Below, in pieces: positions 51,316 through 62,674 of a stretch of DNA of 64,000 bases (its first letter is position 1; each line of letters starts with the position of its first letter). The DNA comes from Diabrotica undecimpunctata (Eukaryota > Arthropoda > Insecta > Coleoptera > Chrysomelidae). The notes under the pieces are model-generated. The model did no database searches. It was not told the origin of the DNA and worked only from the letters and a program-made list of their open reading frames with translations. The stretch lies in assembly GCF_040954645.1 (NCBI RefSeq), contig NC_092807.1:1240001-1304000 (forward strand), read 5' to 3'. Both the position numbers and the translations under genes were made by a program.

Positions 51316-51673
51316 GGTGTATCTGGGTGTATAGAAGAATCCTGAAGATATCATGGACCGAGCATGTAACAAACAACGAAGTCATGAGAAGAATCAACAA
51401 AAGAATGGAAGTATTGGAAACCATCAAGACACGAAAGCTGCAATACCTGGGGCATGTTATGCGTAATGAGAGATACAACCTACTTCAATTGATTATACAA
51501 GGGAAAATCCAGGGCAAGAGAAGTGTAGGAAGAAGAAGAATCTCATGGTTGCGTAACTTGAGGGAATGGTACGGATGCACATCAATTGAACTATTCAGAG
51601 CAGCAGCATCTAAGATCAGAATAGCCATGATGATTGCCAACCTCCGTCGCGGAGATGGCACGTGAAGAAGAAG
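51316..51673 (+). mobile_element. 5'-truncated family A insertion with 12-bp target duplication
   Basis: AAGTGTATCCTG at 51304-51315 is repeated at 51674-51685. The insert is an open frame: WVYRRILKISWTEHVTNNEV, TIKTRKLQYLGHVMRNERYN, IQGKIQGKRSVGRRRISWLR, FRAAASKIRIAMMIANLRRG, then a stop and a GAAGAAGAAG tail. There is no lesion and the duplication is perfect, so the insertion is young. It shows that a family A source element has recently been active. Confidence 0.9.
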
Positions 51674-51685
51674 AAGTGTATCCTG

Positions 51686-52372
51686 ACGGAAGCTGATCCA
51701 GTAAAATATTGTAAGTCATACTTTTCTCTTTATATATTCCAAGAGTCACTGTTCAGGCCGGAACGAGAGATTCAGTTTATCGAGAGGAGAAGAGGCTAGC
51801 ATCTTTTGAACGATACGTGCATCTGAAGGAGATCATTGAAGACGAGAGGCTCGCAATAATTTGTTGTAAGATTGCTGATTACCTAGGGAACTGCTAAGAA
51901 TAGATAGTGTAGGCTACAAGGAACAAGGATTTGGACAACTCATCATCAGAGAGATAGTTTTTTTTTACCATTCGTCAGTTTTTCTTTATCAACAAAGTTT
52001 TTTTTTAATTGCTTCAGAAAAGATAGAAATATTTATCAGGAGATATAGAACAACAATTTTGATTTGAAATTTTAATTTATATAGTATATAACATTAATTT
52101 TTGAAGGTTCACGTACGTAGAACAAAATTTTGATCATCATTGTATGAGATAATTTTTGTTTAAGGTATTTGAGTGTGAATTTAATTTCAATATATAATTT
52201 TGTATCATTATATGTTTTTTTATTATTCCGGTATTCTCTAGACCTTACCTATCATATGTAAAGCATAGATATTGAAGCACGAATATAACTCTGAGATAAG
52301 AAAATTAAATAGTGTGATAAAATCATAATTGCATCATTTAAATAAGTTTAATTAATTAATTAATTAGCTAAT
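51686..52372. other. No supported feature
   Basis: Slightly purine-rich then AT-rich sequence. No frame or repeat recognised. Confidence 0.35.
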
Positions 52373-52476
<104 letters not shown>

Positions 52477-52640
52477 GTTACACTTGAAATTTCCACGGGA
52501 GATATATGTGCTTTCTGTAGTTTTTTTCCGGGTTTGACTCCGCGTTGAATAATTTTGGTTTTGATAAAAACCATTATTTTGACGACGTTTCGGCAAGGTC
52601 GCACTTGCCGTTGTCAAGTCAATTAGTAGCGCTTCTCTAT
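52477..52640 (-). mobile_element. PLE-type tail with partly degenerate hammerhead, minus orientation
   Basis: This shares GTTACACTT, GACTCCGCG and GACGACGTTTCGGCAAGG with 17827-17925. On the minus strand (52616-52584) it reads CTTGACAA, then stem II CGGCAAG TGCGAC CTTGCCG (a perfect 7-bp stem) and GAAACGTC. The 3' half of the hammerhead is canonical. CTGATGA has become TTGACAA, so activity is unlikely. No PLE coding sequence is attached. Confidence 0.65.
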
Positions 52641-52774
52641 GATGCTTGAAGTTAACTGCTAACTTCGCAAAGTCACTTCGCAAACGGTGCAAATCGTTAT
52701 CAGATAGCGATAATGATTAAAAATGTAAATGTAAAACTACATGTACCTATTACTTTTCCATAAAATAAAATTAA

Positions 52775-53774
52775 GATCGTAGGTGCAAAATTTCGGGCCA
52801 ATCTTACATACTAAAACGCTAAGCCCTTTTCTTGTCCACCACTTTACTCAAAAACCATATTAGATAATTAAAATATTTTTTCGGAATATTATTAGTATTA
52901 CGTATGAGATTGTCAAGATATACTTTTGGTACAAAAATTCACTTCCGGTTTTGAGATGACCGGAAGTTAAAATTTACTTTAAGTTTTAGACCCCACAATG
53001 TATATATGGATCGAAAGTTCTCGTCGAGACGAATCTAAATATGTACTTCCAATAGCGATCCGACACCGGAAGTGACCCGAAACGCGCATAAAACGTCAAG
53101 ATAGAGCAAATCTGACACCGGATTCGTGATCACCATGCAAAATTAACTGCTAAATGATATCCATGTCGACATTTGATGAACTAAAAATTGCATTCCGGTT
53201 TTGAGGTCGACTTCCGGTTTCGTTTTTATTAGTCAAATCAATAGAGAATTCAACGTAGAGTTCAAAAATGTAAGTTCACGAAATTATCATTTATAGTTTT
53301 TGAGTTATTGATAAAAATATTTTTACTTCCGGTCATTGTATATATTGTATATTTTTCTCGCAAAATAAAAATTTCATTTAAAAAACTCGATGTCGAGTTG
53401 GTCCGCTAGTGCTTTTTAAATGCATTCATTTTTTTCAAATCCTGAGAAAACTAACAAATATTTTTGAAAAATTTAAACGCATAATGAAAGATTACATTAT
53501 TACCGATAGCCGAAAATCCCTTAGAATAAACAAAAGGTTTTTTTGAATGAGATATTTGAAATTAAAAATTACACTAAATTTTCTCTTTTTTTTTACCCCG
53601 TGTAACTTATTAAAATAAACATTATAGAAGTTTTCAGGGACTTTCGGTCCTCGGTAATAATGTATTCTTTCATTCTGCGTTTAAATTTTTCAAAAATATT
53701 TATTAGTTTTCTCAGGATTCAAAAAAAAAGAATGCATTTAAAAAGCATTGGCCCGAAATTTTGCGTCTACGCTC
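52775..53774. mobile_element. 1000-bp TTAA-flanked element with 28-bp terminal inverted repeats
   Basis: GATCGTAGGTGCAAAATTTC at 52775 is matched by the right end, reverse complement GAGCGTAGACGCAAAATTTC. The full repeats agree at 25 of 28 positions, through GGGCCAAT. TTAA lies on each side (52771-52774, 53775-53778). A further inverted repeat of about 110 bases lies at 53410-53521 and 53636-53747. No coding capacity. ACTTCCGGT or its complement recurs about six times in the left half. A TTAA target fits piggyBac or Kolobok; the ends do not decide. Confidence 0.8.
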
Positions 53775-53778
53775 TTAA

Positions 53779-54506
53779 ATAAGGTTTGAATATGTTTTTT
53801 TTTACGCTTGTGTATGAATTTTGTACAGATATTCGAAGTAATTTATCATGCAGTCTATTTCTTTTAATTTCTGCAAACTGTTTTGTTTTTGTCTTGATTT
53901 TATGTAATTTTAGAAGACTACAGGACGCATCTCTACTTTTTTAAGGCAAGTAATGTCTTTTTTTATGCGATTTTTTTATATAAACTTTTCTGTGGAACGT
54001 ACCCACCGCATAAAACTATATAACTTTATATGTTTATCCTTTTTTTACTTTAAGTTGTTTCTTTGTAGTTTTCGTCGACTAAACGATCGGAATTTAAACA
54101 AATCGTAAATTCATCTTTCGCTGCTTTTTACTTTTCGAAGGTTATGTCTCCATAAATTAATAAAGAATTCGCAAGCTTGTTCCAAAAAACATTAAAACGA
54201 TGTTATTTACAGCTACCTAATTTCCTTAATGATTTTTACATTAATTAGTTCGTGGTACGACAGTGAATTCGTACATTACGGTCATTTTAGCATCTACAAT
54301 GGATTTTTACTGTTTTAGGATCGACGTTCCGAATTCTATTAACCAGTGGCGGGGCGTTTATTATTATTTATAGGTAATTAATTTTGTTATGGTTCAAAAT
54401 TAGATAGAAGTCGTTTAGTTTTCAATAAGAATCATGCATTTTTCACCGCATGTTAATTAGAACCTGACGAGCTTTTGCTGTTATGAAAATTTTGTATCAA
54501 ACATAT
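53779..54506. other. No supported feature
   Basis: AT-rich sequence with T-runs; no frame or repeat recognised. Confidence 0.35.
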
Positions 54507-54520
54507 TCAAATATCATCAT

Positions 54521-54614
54521 CATTCTGGCTTAACAACCCTGCGTGGATCCTAGCCTCCTGAAGAATTTCTTTCCAGTCGTCCATATCCATCGCCTTCTTC
54601 AGCCAAGCACTATT
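54521..54614 (-). pseudogene. 3' terminus of an unassigned non-LTR copy
   Basis: The minus strand reads DNSAWLKKAMDMDDWKEILQ and EARIHAGLLSQN, then an ATGATGATGAT tail. The AMDxDDWKxxxxEAxxHxGL pattern is a common non-LTR RT C-terminus. TCAAATATCATCAT occurs on both sides (54507-54520 and 54618-54631) but may partly reflect shared tail sequence. Confidence 0.6.
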
Positions 54615-54625
54615 ATCTCAAATAT

Positions 54626-55800
54626 CATCATTTAACCCGGATCTATCCACTGCTGGATATAGGCCTCCCTCAGTCTTTTCCATGTATTTCTGTTTTGTGC
54701 TGTTTGCATCCAATTTTTGTCGATCCGTTTTATGTCATCAGACCATCTTGTTGGTGGACGACCTCTACTTCGATGTGCTTCTTGTCTCGGTCTCCACTGT
54801 ATTATTCGCTGTGTCCATCTGTTATCCGACATTCTAGATATGTGCCCTGCCCAGTTCCACTTAAGGGTCATAATTCTTTCTATGGCATCTGTCACTCATG
54901 TTCTCCGTCTTATTTCCTTGTTCGTGATCCGATCCCTACGAGAAATGCCTAACATCGATCGTTCCATAGCTCTTTGGGTAGCACAAATTTTATTTCTTAC
55001 TTTCTTGGTTAGTGTTAATGTCTCTCCACCATATGTAAGTACTGGCAACACGCACTGATTAAAGACTTTTCTTTTAAGACACATAGGCAGTTCTGATTTA
55101 AGAACATAGCTTAGCTTGCCGAATGCCACCCAAGTGAGTCCTATGCGGCGGCTTAGTTCGCACGTTTGATTATCTCTTCCTATGCATATCTCATGTCCTA
55201 AGTACTTACATGAGGTGGTTTCTTCAATACGCATGCCATTTACTGAAATCTTTTCGCTTAACACAAGATTTGTCATGATTTGTGTTTTTTTGTGGTTGAT
55301 TTTTAATCCTACTTGTAGGGAGGCTAAGTATAGTTTCTCCAATTGCGATACTGCATCATCGATTCTGTCAGCAAAAAGGACAATATCGTCAGCAAACCTC
55401 AAATGACTAAGCATTTCTCCATCGACATTAATTCCTTTTTCACTCATATTTGCGTTCTTAAACATATGCTCTAATAATGTTGTAAACAATTTTGGCTAAA
55501 TTGTGTCTCCCTGTTGCACTCCCCGTTTTATTTTAAATAGATGTATTTCATCATGTTTATATAGCGATGATCTATACGGCACTCTGTTAAGGTTTTTAAC
55601 ATCTTTTGATGACTTATTATGTCGAAAGCTTTCTTGTAGTCAACAAATATCATGACTAATGGCTTGTTATATTCAACACTCTTTTCTATTAAGTTCTTAA
55701 TTACTTGTAAATGATCATTCGTGCCATATCTTGCTCTAAAACCTGCTTGCTCTCTTGGCTGATAGAAATCCAACTTACTTCCTAGCCTGTTGGTAATAAC
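54626..55800 (-). pseudogene. Family B non-LTR retrotransposon, RT region, 5'-truncated
   Basis: The minus strand from 55773 reads REQAGFRARYGTNDHLQVIK, VMIFVDYKKAFDIISHQKML, and KRGVQQGDTI-PKLF with one stop. It continues GEMLSHLRFADDIVLFADRI (catalytic pair), LGHEICIGRDNQTCELSRRI, FGKLSYVLKSELPM and QCVLPVLTYGGETLTLTKKV, then RAMERSMLGISRRDRITNKE. After a small shift it ends KWNWAGHISRMSDNRWTQRI and RWSDDIKRIDKNWMQTAQNR. ATCTCAAATAT at 54615-54625 and 55801-55811 is a perfect 11-bp target duplication. One stop and one shift, so recently dead. Confidence 0.9.
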
Positions 55801-55811
55801 ATCTCAAATAT

Positions 55812-56049
55812 AACAATCAAATAATCATAGCCGCTAGAAAAGTAAGCCGAGAAAAGATTATTAACCGAGCTAAACGTAGACTATCTTCTGGAAAATCCAG
55901 AATCCCAAAGAAGACCCTATCATGAGATAGCGGCTTTAATAGACACCGAAACCGTCAGGAGACTGCATAGACTCTGGCCAGGGGGGCAAGAGGGTCATTT
56001 TACCATAGCACTCTTTAAAAAGGTAGGAGCGATATTCTTCCACTCGAAT
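55812..56049. other. Unassigned; short basic coding trace
   Basis: A plus-strand frame reads REKIINRAKRRLSSGKSRIP, then stops. The minus strand could be the 3' end of the orphan gene at 56050-57545. Nothing decisive. Confidence 0.25.
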
Positions 56050-56338
56050 CAATTTGACTGCATCTCGAAAATTTACCTTTCTTTTGTTTTCATCCGTTTT
56101 CCTATTCAGTAATTTTAGTTTATCTGTAATATCACTAATTTTTCGAAAGTGACCTGATATATCGATAACAGTGTTACTACGTCAAGCCGTGCATATTATA
56201 TTACGATATTGATCTGATTTATACACAGTCTCATGCTTTCGTAAAGCTTTTTCGATTCTTCCAAAATCTCTGCCTGAATCTAAAAAGGAATGACCGACTT
56301 TTGAAATTTATTATATAACACTTTAAAGTAGCCTTGTC
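56050..56338 (-). pseudogene. Orphan transposase-like gene, C-terminal part
   Basis: On the minus strand RQGYFKVLYNKFQK is followed, one frame over, by KVGHSFLDSGRDFGRIEKAL, RKHETVYKSDQYRNIICTA and KVNFRDAVKLIRVEEYRSYL. It continues in frame from YQYMI at 56966 once the 611-bp insertion is removed. The GHSFLxxDRDFxxIE block recurs in an uncharacterised multi-copy insect protein family, as far as I remember; I cannot name a function. Confidence 0.55.
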
Positions 56339-56353
56339 TTATCATGTACTGGT

Positions 56354-56964
56354 CATCATCATCACTGGCTCGACAACCCTTTTTGGGTCTTGGCCTGTTC
56401 TAGGATTCTTCTCCATTCCGATCTGTTTCGTGCTTTTTTTCTCCAGTTTTTTATTTTTAAGGTTGTTATATCATTTTCTATTCGTTCTAAGTATCTCAGT
56501 TTCGGTCTTCCTCTTGTTCCTTTTCCTACTGGCATCTGTTTGAATATTTTGTTTAGTATTTCGCCTTCTTCCATTCTTTCTACATGTCCTATCCAACGCA
56601 GCCGTCCTATTTTGATGAATGTTATAATATCCGGATCCTGGTATATTTTGTATAGTTCAGAGTTGTATCGTCTTCGCCATATTCCGTTTTCTTTTGTGCC
56701 CTTATATATGTGTCGCAAGATTTTTCTTTCGAAGGTGGCTAACAACGTTTCCTCTCTTTTAGTAAGTGTCCAGGTTTCTGAGCCATATGTGAGTACCGGT
56801 CTTATTAGGGTTTTATATATTTGGCATTTTGTCTTTCTTGCGACGTTATCTGACCTTAGGTGTCTAATTAAGCCATGGTAACATTTATTTGCAATAAATA
56901 TTCGCCTCTTCACTTCCTCCGTAACGTTATTATCAGACGTGACTAGGGAAGTATATAAAGTTTT
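56354..56964 (-). mobile_element. Family F non-LTR retrotransposon, 5'-truncated, 15-bp target duplication
   Basis: TTATCATGTACTGGT at 56339-56353 is repeated at 56965-56979. The minus strand encodes KRRIFIANKCYHGLIRHLRS, QIYKTLIRPVLTYGSETWTL, FERKILRHIYKGTKENGIWR, RLRWIGHVERMEEGEILNKI and GRPKLRYLERIENDITTLKI. It ends LEQAKTQKGLSSQ with a GATGATGATGA tail. The frame (56913-56362) is open over 183 codons. This is RT thumb and tail only. Young insertion into the orphan gene. Confidence 0.9.
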
Positions 56965-56965
56965 T

Positions 56966-57545
56966 TATCATGTACTGGTACAAAGCAATAATGTTAAACT
57001 TTTTATTTTGGCCTACACAAGAATCTGCCCAGACTATTAAATGTTTTTTATTACGACAACCACTGTCAACTGCCCTGTCTGATTTACCGTTGACAACATG
57101 TATTCAAGATTATAAAACCAAATTTGTATTAAATAAAAAGCCTTAGATGTAGGTATTTTGGGCAGTAGCATAGTTTGCTGCAAATCTACAGTAATATACA
57201 GTACACTGTCGTTTACATGTTGAACAAGTATCTCTCTTTGGGTAACAAAATGACAAATTAAACTACGTTACAAAAACTTTGGTGTAGGATGTTTTTTGAC
57301 TTTAAAAATATTCTTCGTTGCACGATTTTCAAATACAGTTTTGCGTGAGTACTTTCCACATCGTCGTTGTTGGCCAAATGATCGTGTGTGTCGGACCCAT
57401 TATTTTGTTAAACTTTTGCGACTTGATCCAATAAACTTGACGACTCAGCAGAAGAGTCTGACTCTGAGGATTCCGATACAAACAGTTCACTACTACCTGA
57501 TGAATATTCCACGTGATTTGACGTATTGAAGAAAACTTAAAGCGT
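56966..57545 (-). pseudogene. Orphan transposase-like gene, N-terminal and central part
   Basis: The minus strand starts with an acidic serine-rich leader near 57520 (VEYSSGSSELFVSESSESDS, SAESSS). A basic middle with several lesions follows, including LICHFVTQREILVQHVN. Then comes YITVDLQQTMLLPKIPTSKA, FYLIQIWFYNL and, after a shift, NKKHLIVWADSCVGQNKKFN and IIALYQYMI. The VDLQQ...LIVWADSCxGQN arrangement with spaced acidic residues resembles an RNase H-fold nuclease, as in transposases. I cannot identify the family by name. Stops and at least three shifts. Confidence 0.55.
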
Positions 57546-58080
57546 CAAGATCTTAAAAAACAAGATTTTTCAGGATGTTATAGAAAATCTCTCTACAATC
57601 TGATGCAAAAAGTTTTCAGATCTATGAAGTGCTACTGGAGATTCAATCGCAGTAACAACAGCCTTTGACATTTCATGACTAATTTCTTCTGACTGATTTG
57701 AAAACAAAAATGTATAAAGTGTTAGGTGAAAGCAAAAGCAGTTTTAATTTTACAAACACAATCCACGCCTGTCTGTGTCTAACTATATTCGGGAAAAAAT
57801 TTTAGAAACCCAATTAAAACTGGAAACTAGTTTTTAATACACACAAAGGTATAATATACAGTTTTAATCTCATCTTTAACAAATGGGAAATGCAAATAAT
57901 ACTTCATACTGTTTGCAAGCGCTATTGTATGAAGTCCCATACAGTAGTGGTGAGAAACAGGGTAAATTGATGTGACCCTTACTGTACATAGACCAATAAG
58001 GAATCTGAGTAGGTTAAAATTAAAAAAAAAAATAGATAAATTAAATAGTAGAACAAAGAGAAACAAGCATAATGAAAGAT
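57546..58080. other. No supported feature
   Basis: AT-rich sequence between the orphan gene and the mariner-like element. The minus-strand frame at 57827 is mostly hydrophobic and unrecognised. Confidence 0.35.
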
Positions 58081-58385
58081 TATACCATGCGGTCCATATG
58101 TATGGAATAAACTAATTTTTTGCGTTATTATGTACTATCTGAAAAAAACCTGAAACAGGTCGATTTTTATTATTAAATTGACAATTTACAGTATGCAAAT
58201 ATTATCTTCTTCCAGCATCCGCTTTAAATTATAAGCACCCCCTCGAAAATTTTAAATAACAAAGGGGGTCGCGTGGCACCTTGTTAGAAAGGGATTTTAG
58301 TCCTCTGTTCAGAAATATAAACTTTTTTGAGTTTGTGCAATCATAACTGAGAAAATTGATTTTCACAATTAAATTAAATGTTCAA

Positions 58386-58545
58386 CTTGACCACTATTAT
58401 TCACTTCGTAACAATAACCGAGGCAATTTTGGAATTCTCGTACAACTTTTTGTCTGACCTCGGGGGTTATTTTGTTAGTTTCTATTGTTATTCTAACTTT
58501 TAAATCAGCAATATTGCCAGGTCTGTTAAAACATACTTTAGAAAT
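58386..58545 (-). pseudogene. Second, inverted copy of the mariner transposase C-terminus
   Basis: The minus strand encodes LKVRITIETNKITPEVRQKV, VREFQNCLGYCYEVNN and VEHLI, the same end as the plus-strand transposase with about 80-85% of residues shared by eye. It lies in the left arm. Confidence 0.8.
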
Positions 58546-58729
58546 AATCAGGTATTTTCAAATCTGTTCTGCTAAACATTAGGAAAAAACCTTTGAAGAT
58601 AATAAAATATTAGTAAAAAATTCGAATAAATAATTGATATGAATCTAGTAGGCTGCTGTCATTTAGATATTTAAAGTTACTAAAAAACGTCAGTATAATA
58701 TTTGTGCGCGTATTAAATTTAATTATGTT

Positions 58730-59703
58730 TGTGAAATGTTTAATAATAAATACCCTGGTCAAAAAGTTTCGCAGTCTACAGTTAGAAAAATTGAACAGAA
58801 GTTTCGTTATACTGGACATGTAAAAAATATTGAAAAACCAGGTAGAAATGTTAAATTTACTGATGAAAAAAAGTTAGATGTACTTCTAGAGATTGAGGAA
58901 AATCCGCATAAGACAACTCAAAAACTGGCCGCCGTCAATGATGTAAGTAAATCATTGAGAGTTTTGAATAAAGAAAAATACCACCCTTACAAAGTTCAGT
59001 TGGTTCAGGAGTTAAATGAAGATGATCCCGATAAAAGGCAAGAATTCTGTAAAATGATGATGGACAGAATGAACGCAGATTTGCAGTTCATAAACAAAAT
59101 AGTTTTTTCTGATGAAGCGACGTTTCATTTAAACGGAATGGTTAACAAACTCAGAGAAAATCCTCACTTGGTGTGTGAGACTCATGCAATATTCTAAAAA
59201 AAATTAACATTTGGGCTGGTATCATTAACAATAAAATTATTGGTCCTTATTTTTTTGAGGGCACAGTTGATGGTGAGGTTTATCTAGATTTTTTGATTAA
59301 CTTTTTAGTGCCTACAATACGAAGATTTTTTCCTGATGTCAATCATACAAATGAGATAGATCGATCCATTTACTACCAACAAGAAAGAGCTCTTCCGCAT
59401 TTTGCAAGTATATTTAGAAATTATTTAAACGAGGTTTTCCCAATAGGTGGATTGGAAGACGTGGAAAGATCCAATGGCCGGCTAGATCTCAGATTTGACT
59501 CCTTCGATTACTTCTTAAGGGTTTATTTAAAATCTTAAGTATATTTTAATAGACCAAACAGTATTGCTTATTTAAAAGTTAGGATAACGGCAGAAATTAA
59601 CAAAATAACCCCCGAGGTCGTACAAAATGTTGTGCGAGAATTCCAAAATCGACTCGGCTATTGTCAAGAAGTAAATGGTGGTCATTTTGAACATTTAATT
59701 TAA
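58730..59703 (+). pseudogene. Mariner-like transposase
   Basis: The plus frame reads FNNKYPGQKVSQSTVRKIEQ, KFRYTGHVKNIEKPGR, HKTTQKLAAVNDVSKS, then VFSDEATFHLNGMVN (first Asp, near 59110). After a shift near 59195 it gives KKINIWAGIINNKIIGPYFF, EGTVDGEVYLDFLINFLVPT, IYYQQERALPHFASIFRNYL, then NRWIGRRGKIQWPARSQ and, shifted, DSFDYFLRVYLKS. KVRITAEINKITPEVVQNVV, REFQNRL and HFEHLI end it. QQDGAPPH of active mariners has become QQERALPH, so the second catalytic Asp is lost. The start of the HTH is missing. Confidence 0.85.
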
Positions 59704-60091
59704 TTGAAAATTACATTGAAAAATACATTCTAAATATTATGTGACATTATTATCTCCATTCAACCTAAAGTTTTGTGATAGAGACATTATCAAAATATTA
59801 CATCTCAAAAATCAATTTTCTTAATTATGATTACACCAAACTTAAAAAACTTTATATTTCTGAACAGAGGACTAAAAGCCCTTTCTAACAAGGTGCCACA
59901 CAACCCCCCTTGTTTTTTAAAATTTTCGAGGGGGTGCTTATAATTCAAAGGGGGTGCTGGAAGGGGATAATATTTTTATACTGTAAATTGTAAATTTAAG
60001 AATAAAAATCGACCTGTTTCAGGTTTTTTTTAGATAGTACATAATAACGCCAAAAATGAATTTATTCCATACATATGGACCTCATGGTATA

Positions 60092-60934
60092 CATAGATAT
60101 TACCTCACCAAAAGTAAGCTTAGCCAGCAGTATCAAATACCTTTGTTTGTACCTTTATATGAATGTACCACGTACTTAGATTTCTCTCCATGGCAGCATT
60201 GATCTAAAAACACTTCAAATACAATGTTTATAAAGAATCCCACCTTAAAGACTAGTTGGAGTTTAGTAGTAGTAGTAAATTAAATGTTTTGAAATTACAC
60301 TTACATGGGCTTAGATTTTTGAGATTATATGGTTATGCGCTATTTGAAAGGCAGTATACGGTGTAATTTTATTTTAAAACAAGAGAAATGCGTAAAGTTA
60401 CTTCGCACCGATAACCAAAACAAAACAGCGATGGTCGTACATAAAGGTGTTATGTGCGTCAACATAACGCCTTCAATCTGTAAATCTTTTTACATATTGT
60501 TTACACTTTTCGAAAATGAAGATGTTATGTACCTACTTATCACTTTCATGCACAAACATGATTGATTAAATATATTTGTTTATCTTATATTAATGAAGTA
60601 TGTTACCATATCCCATTTTCATTGTCCTAAAGAGTACTTTAGTGGACATTATTTGATTTTCATGGGGTGTCCAGTACTCATGACTCTTTTATTGACTTAA
60701 AAAACACAATGTTTGGTTACATAACACCTTCATGCCCTGACTTTTTCCGTACATATTGATTCTTTCAATGTTTAGAGAAGATCAGGATGAAGTTTGGAAC
60801 ATACTTCATTCTTGCAAAAATACCAACAAATTAAACAAATGTCACTTAACACTTTCATGCACTCACGTCTTCAATTATCCAAGATTTCTTCAAATTATCG
60901 ACTAGTGAAGAAAATTTAACTTAAAAATACTATT
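60092..60934. other. No supported feature
   Basis: AT-rich sequence; the 78-codon plus-strand frame at 60329 is cysteine-containing but matches nothing known to me. Confidence 0.35.
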
Positions 60935-61010
60935 TGCATTTATAGATTATAAAAAAGGCTTTGACCGACTCAATAGAGAATACCCATTTGAAATTATTAA
61001 CCAAATTGAA
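60935..61010 (+). pseudogene. RT palm trace
   Basis: The frame reads FIDYKKGFDRLNREYPFEII, the first catalytic Asp block of a non-LTR RT (FIDYKKAFDRV). About 25 codons, with nothing attached on either side. Confidence 0.4.
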
Positions 61011-61684
61011 GAAGTATATGATGCACATTGAAAAGATGAAACCGACTTTAATGTCAAACAAGCAACAAATGCCTAATCGAATAAAGAAGAAGCACAAAAG
61101 AAGAGAAAAGAAGAGATATTTGTAAGATTCCACAAAAAAAAAATTTACTACAATATTAGAATTAACGGTATATGAGCTAGAATATGATAATAGGAAACAA
61201 AAGTTAAAAAAAAGACATTCTTCAACGTTAGAATACGTTAATTAGCTCGTTGTCACGCCAGTGTCCTGCTGCTCTTGTCTCGAGTAATTCAGTAGCAAAA
61301 GATAAAGTTTTAGATCGTTAAACTGTTTGAGTTCCATTTCGACTCGAAACTTTTTTATTTTAATGTCGATGTGATCGTTAAAAACCGAACTGAACGAAGA
61401 GAATCTCAAGGATTTTATTTTGTGACGTATTTCTGGTTTATGATGTGTTTGATCGTCTTAAATTTAATTATGGCTAAATTATTTATGGTCGCTGATGTCC
61501 GCTTTGATTAACTCGAAATAAGCTAAAGAAATCTCCATTTGAGAATGAGATTTATGGCTGATTTGGTGACTCGTTCTTATATATAATTTATTTTATCAGG
61601 AACAGCAGGTAAAATGTTTTATATAGTGATCTTAATCTCTTATAGCTTTGCAAATATTGTAAGGAATCAATTTGACTGCATCAC
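61011..61684. other. No supported feature
   Basis: AT-rich sequence; no frame or repeat recognised. Confidence 0.35.
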
Positions 61685-61765
61685 TATTAAAGACGGTTCA
61701 GAAATTTAATAAAATTGATGAAGACATATCCTGGTGTAGATATTAGCTCATACTACTGTCAAATA
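61685..61765 (+). pseudogene. Family A endonuclease trace
   Basis: The frame reads FRNLIKLMKTYPGVDISSYY, matching the end of the family A endonuclease (RYKNMIKSSKTYPGADV). It is comparable to the trace at 21375. Confidence 0.45.
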
Positions 61766-62674
61766 TAAAGGCGAGACTATTCTGCACACAAGTGTATCAA
61801 TCTTTCGTTGTTGTTTTTCCCAATTATTTTATCGCTATGTTCTTTAACAAGTCTGTCGGTCAGTCCTTTTCTCTACTTTATCATGGTTCTTTTATCATCC
61901 TAACTAAAACTACTCTGCTACTAGAGCCGCTGGACAGACTTAAAAATGTCTGAAGCCGATCTTAATGAGACCATAATGCCCCAGGACGTTAGGATACTCG
62001 TATGGAATACAAATGAACCTTAAAAACACCAGCAAGAGTTATTAGTAACCCTACAAACACAGAAAATAAATATATGTCTAATTGCAGAAACACATCTAAC
62101 TAGACAATCATTTATTAGGCTGCAAGGTCATCAAAACTATCATGCCAAAATTCAGGTGCAACTGCTGTCGTTATTAAAAACAGTATTTTTCACTGGGAAC
62201 GTGAAAAAATTGAAACTGAAGAAATACAATGTTAAAAATGAGAAATACACACTTAACATTGCAGCTCCATATTTCTCTCGTAAACATAACCTCAAAAGAG
62301 AAGAGACTATGAGACTATGCCATCTACAAATGTAGATGGCACTCTACTATCATATCCACTTACTGGCCCAGTGATGCAAACAGAATCCCGGACCTCCTAG
62401 ATTTTTTCATATCCAGAGATGTAGCAACAAATTTTATAAAGCGCAGCTTGGATCTGACCACTCCCCAATTCTACTAACTATTAGTGAAGAAATTGTTACC
62501 ACTAAAGTTAAATCAGCGTTGAGCAATAATTTTAAGGACTGTGTAAATTTCCAATCAGAAATTAATGAGAAAATTGAGTTCAATGGATTTATTCAAACGA
62601 TAGAACAATTGAAACGAGAAACTGAGCTATTTATGATGAGCATCCAACAGGTTGCCTGGAACAACGCACACATA

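Larger units (their letters stand above)
58081..60091. mobile_element. Mariner-like element with long inverted arms
   Basis: TATACCATGCGGTCCATATG at 58081 is mirrored at 60091 (GGACCTCATGGTATA). The inverted similarity covers about 465 bases on the left (58081-58545) and about 560 on the right (59530-60091), the right arm having about 100 extra bases. A TA target fits mariner. The arms hold not only terminal repeat but also about 50 codons of the transposase C-terminus, so the left arm is an inverted copy of the element's 3' end. Confidence 0.85.

Noticed and set aside
55812..56049. Basic plus-strand frame as a gene
   Set aside because: Fewer than 40 codons before a stop and no context.
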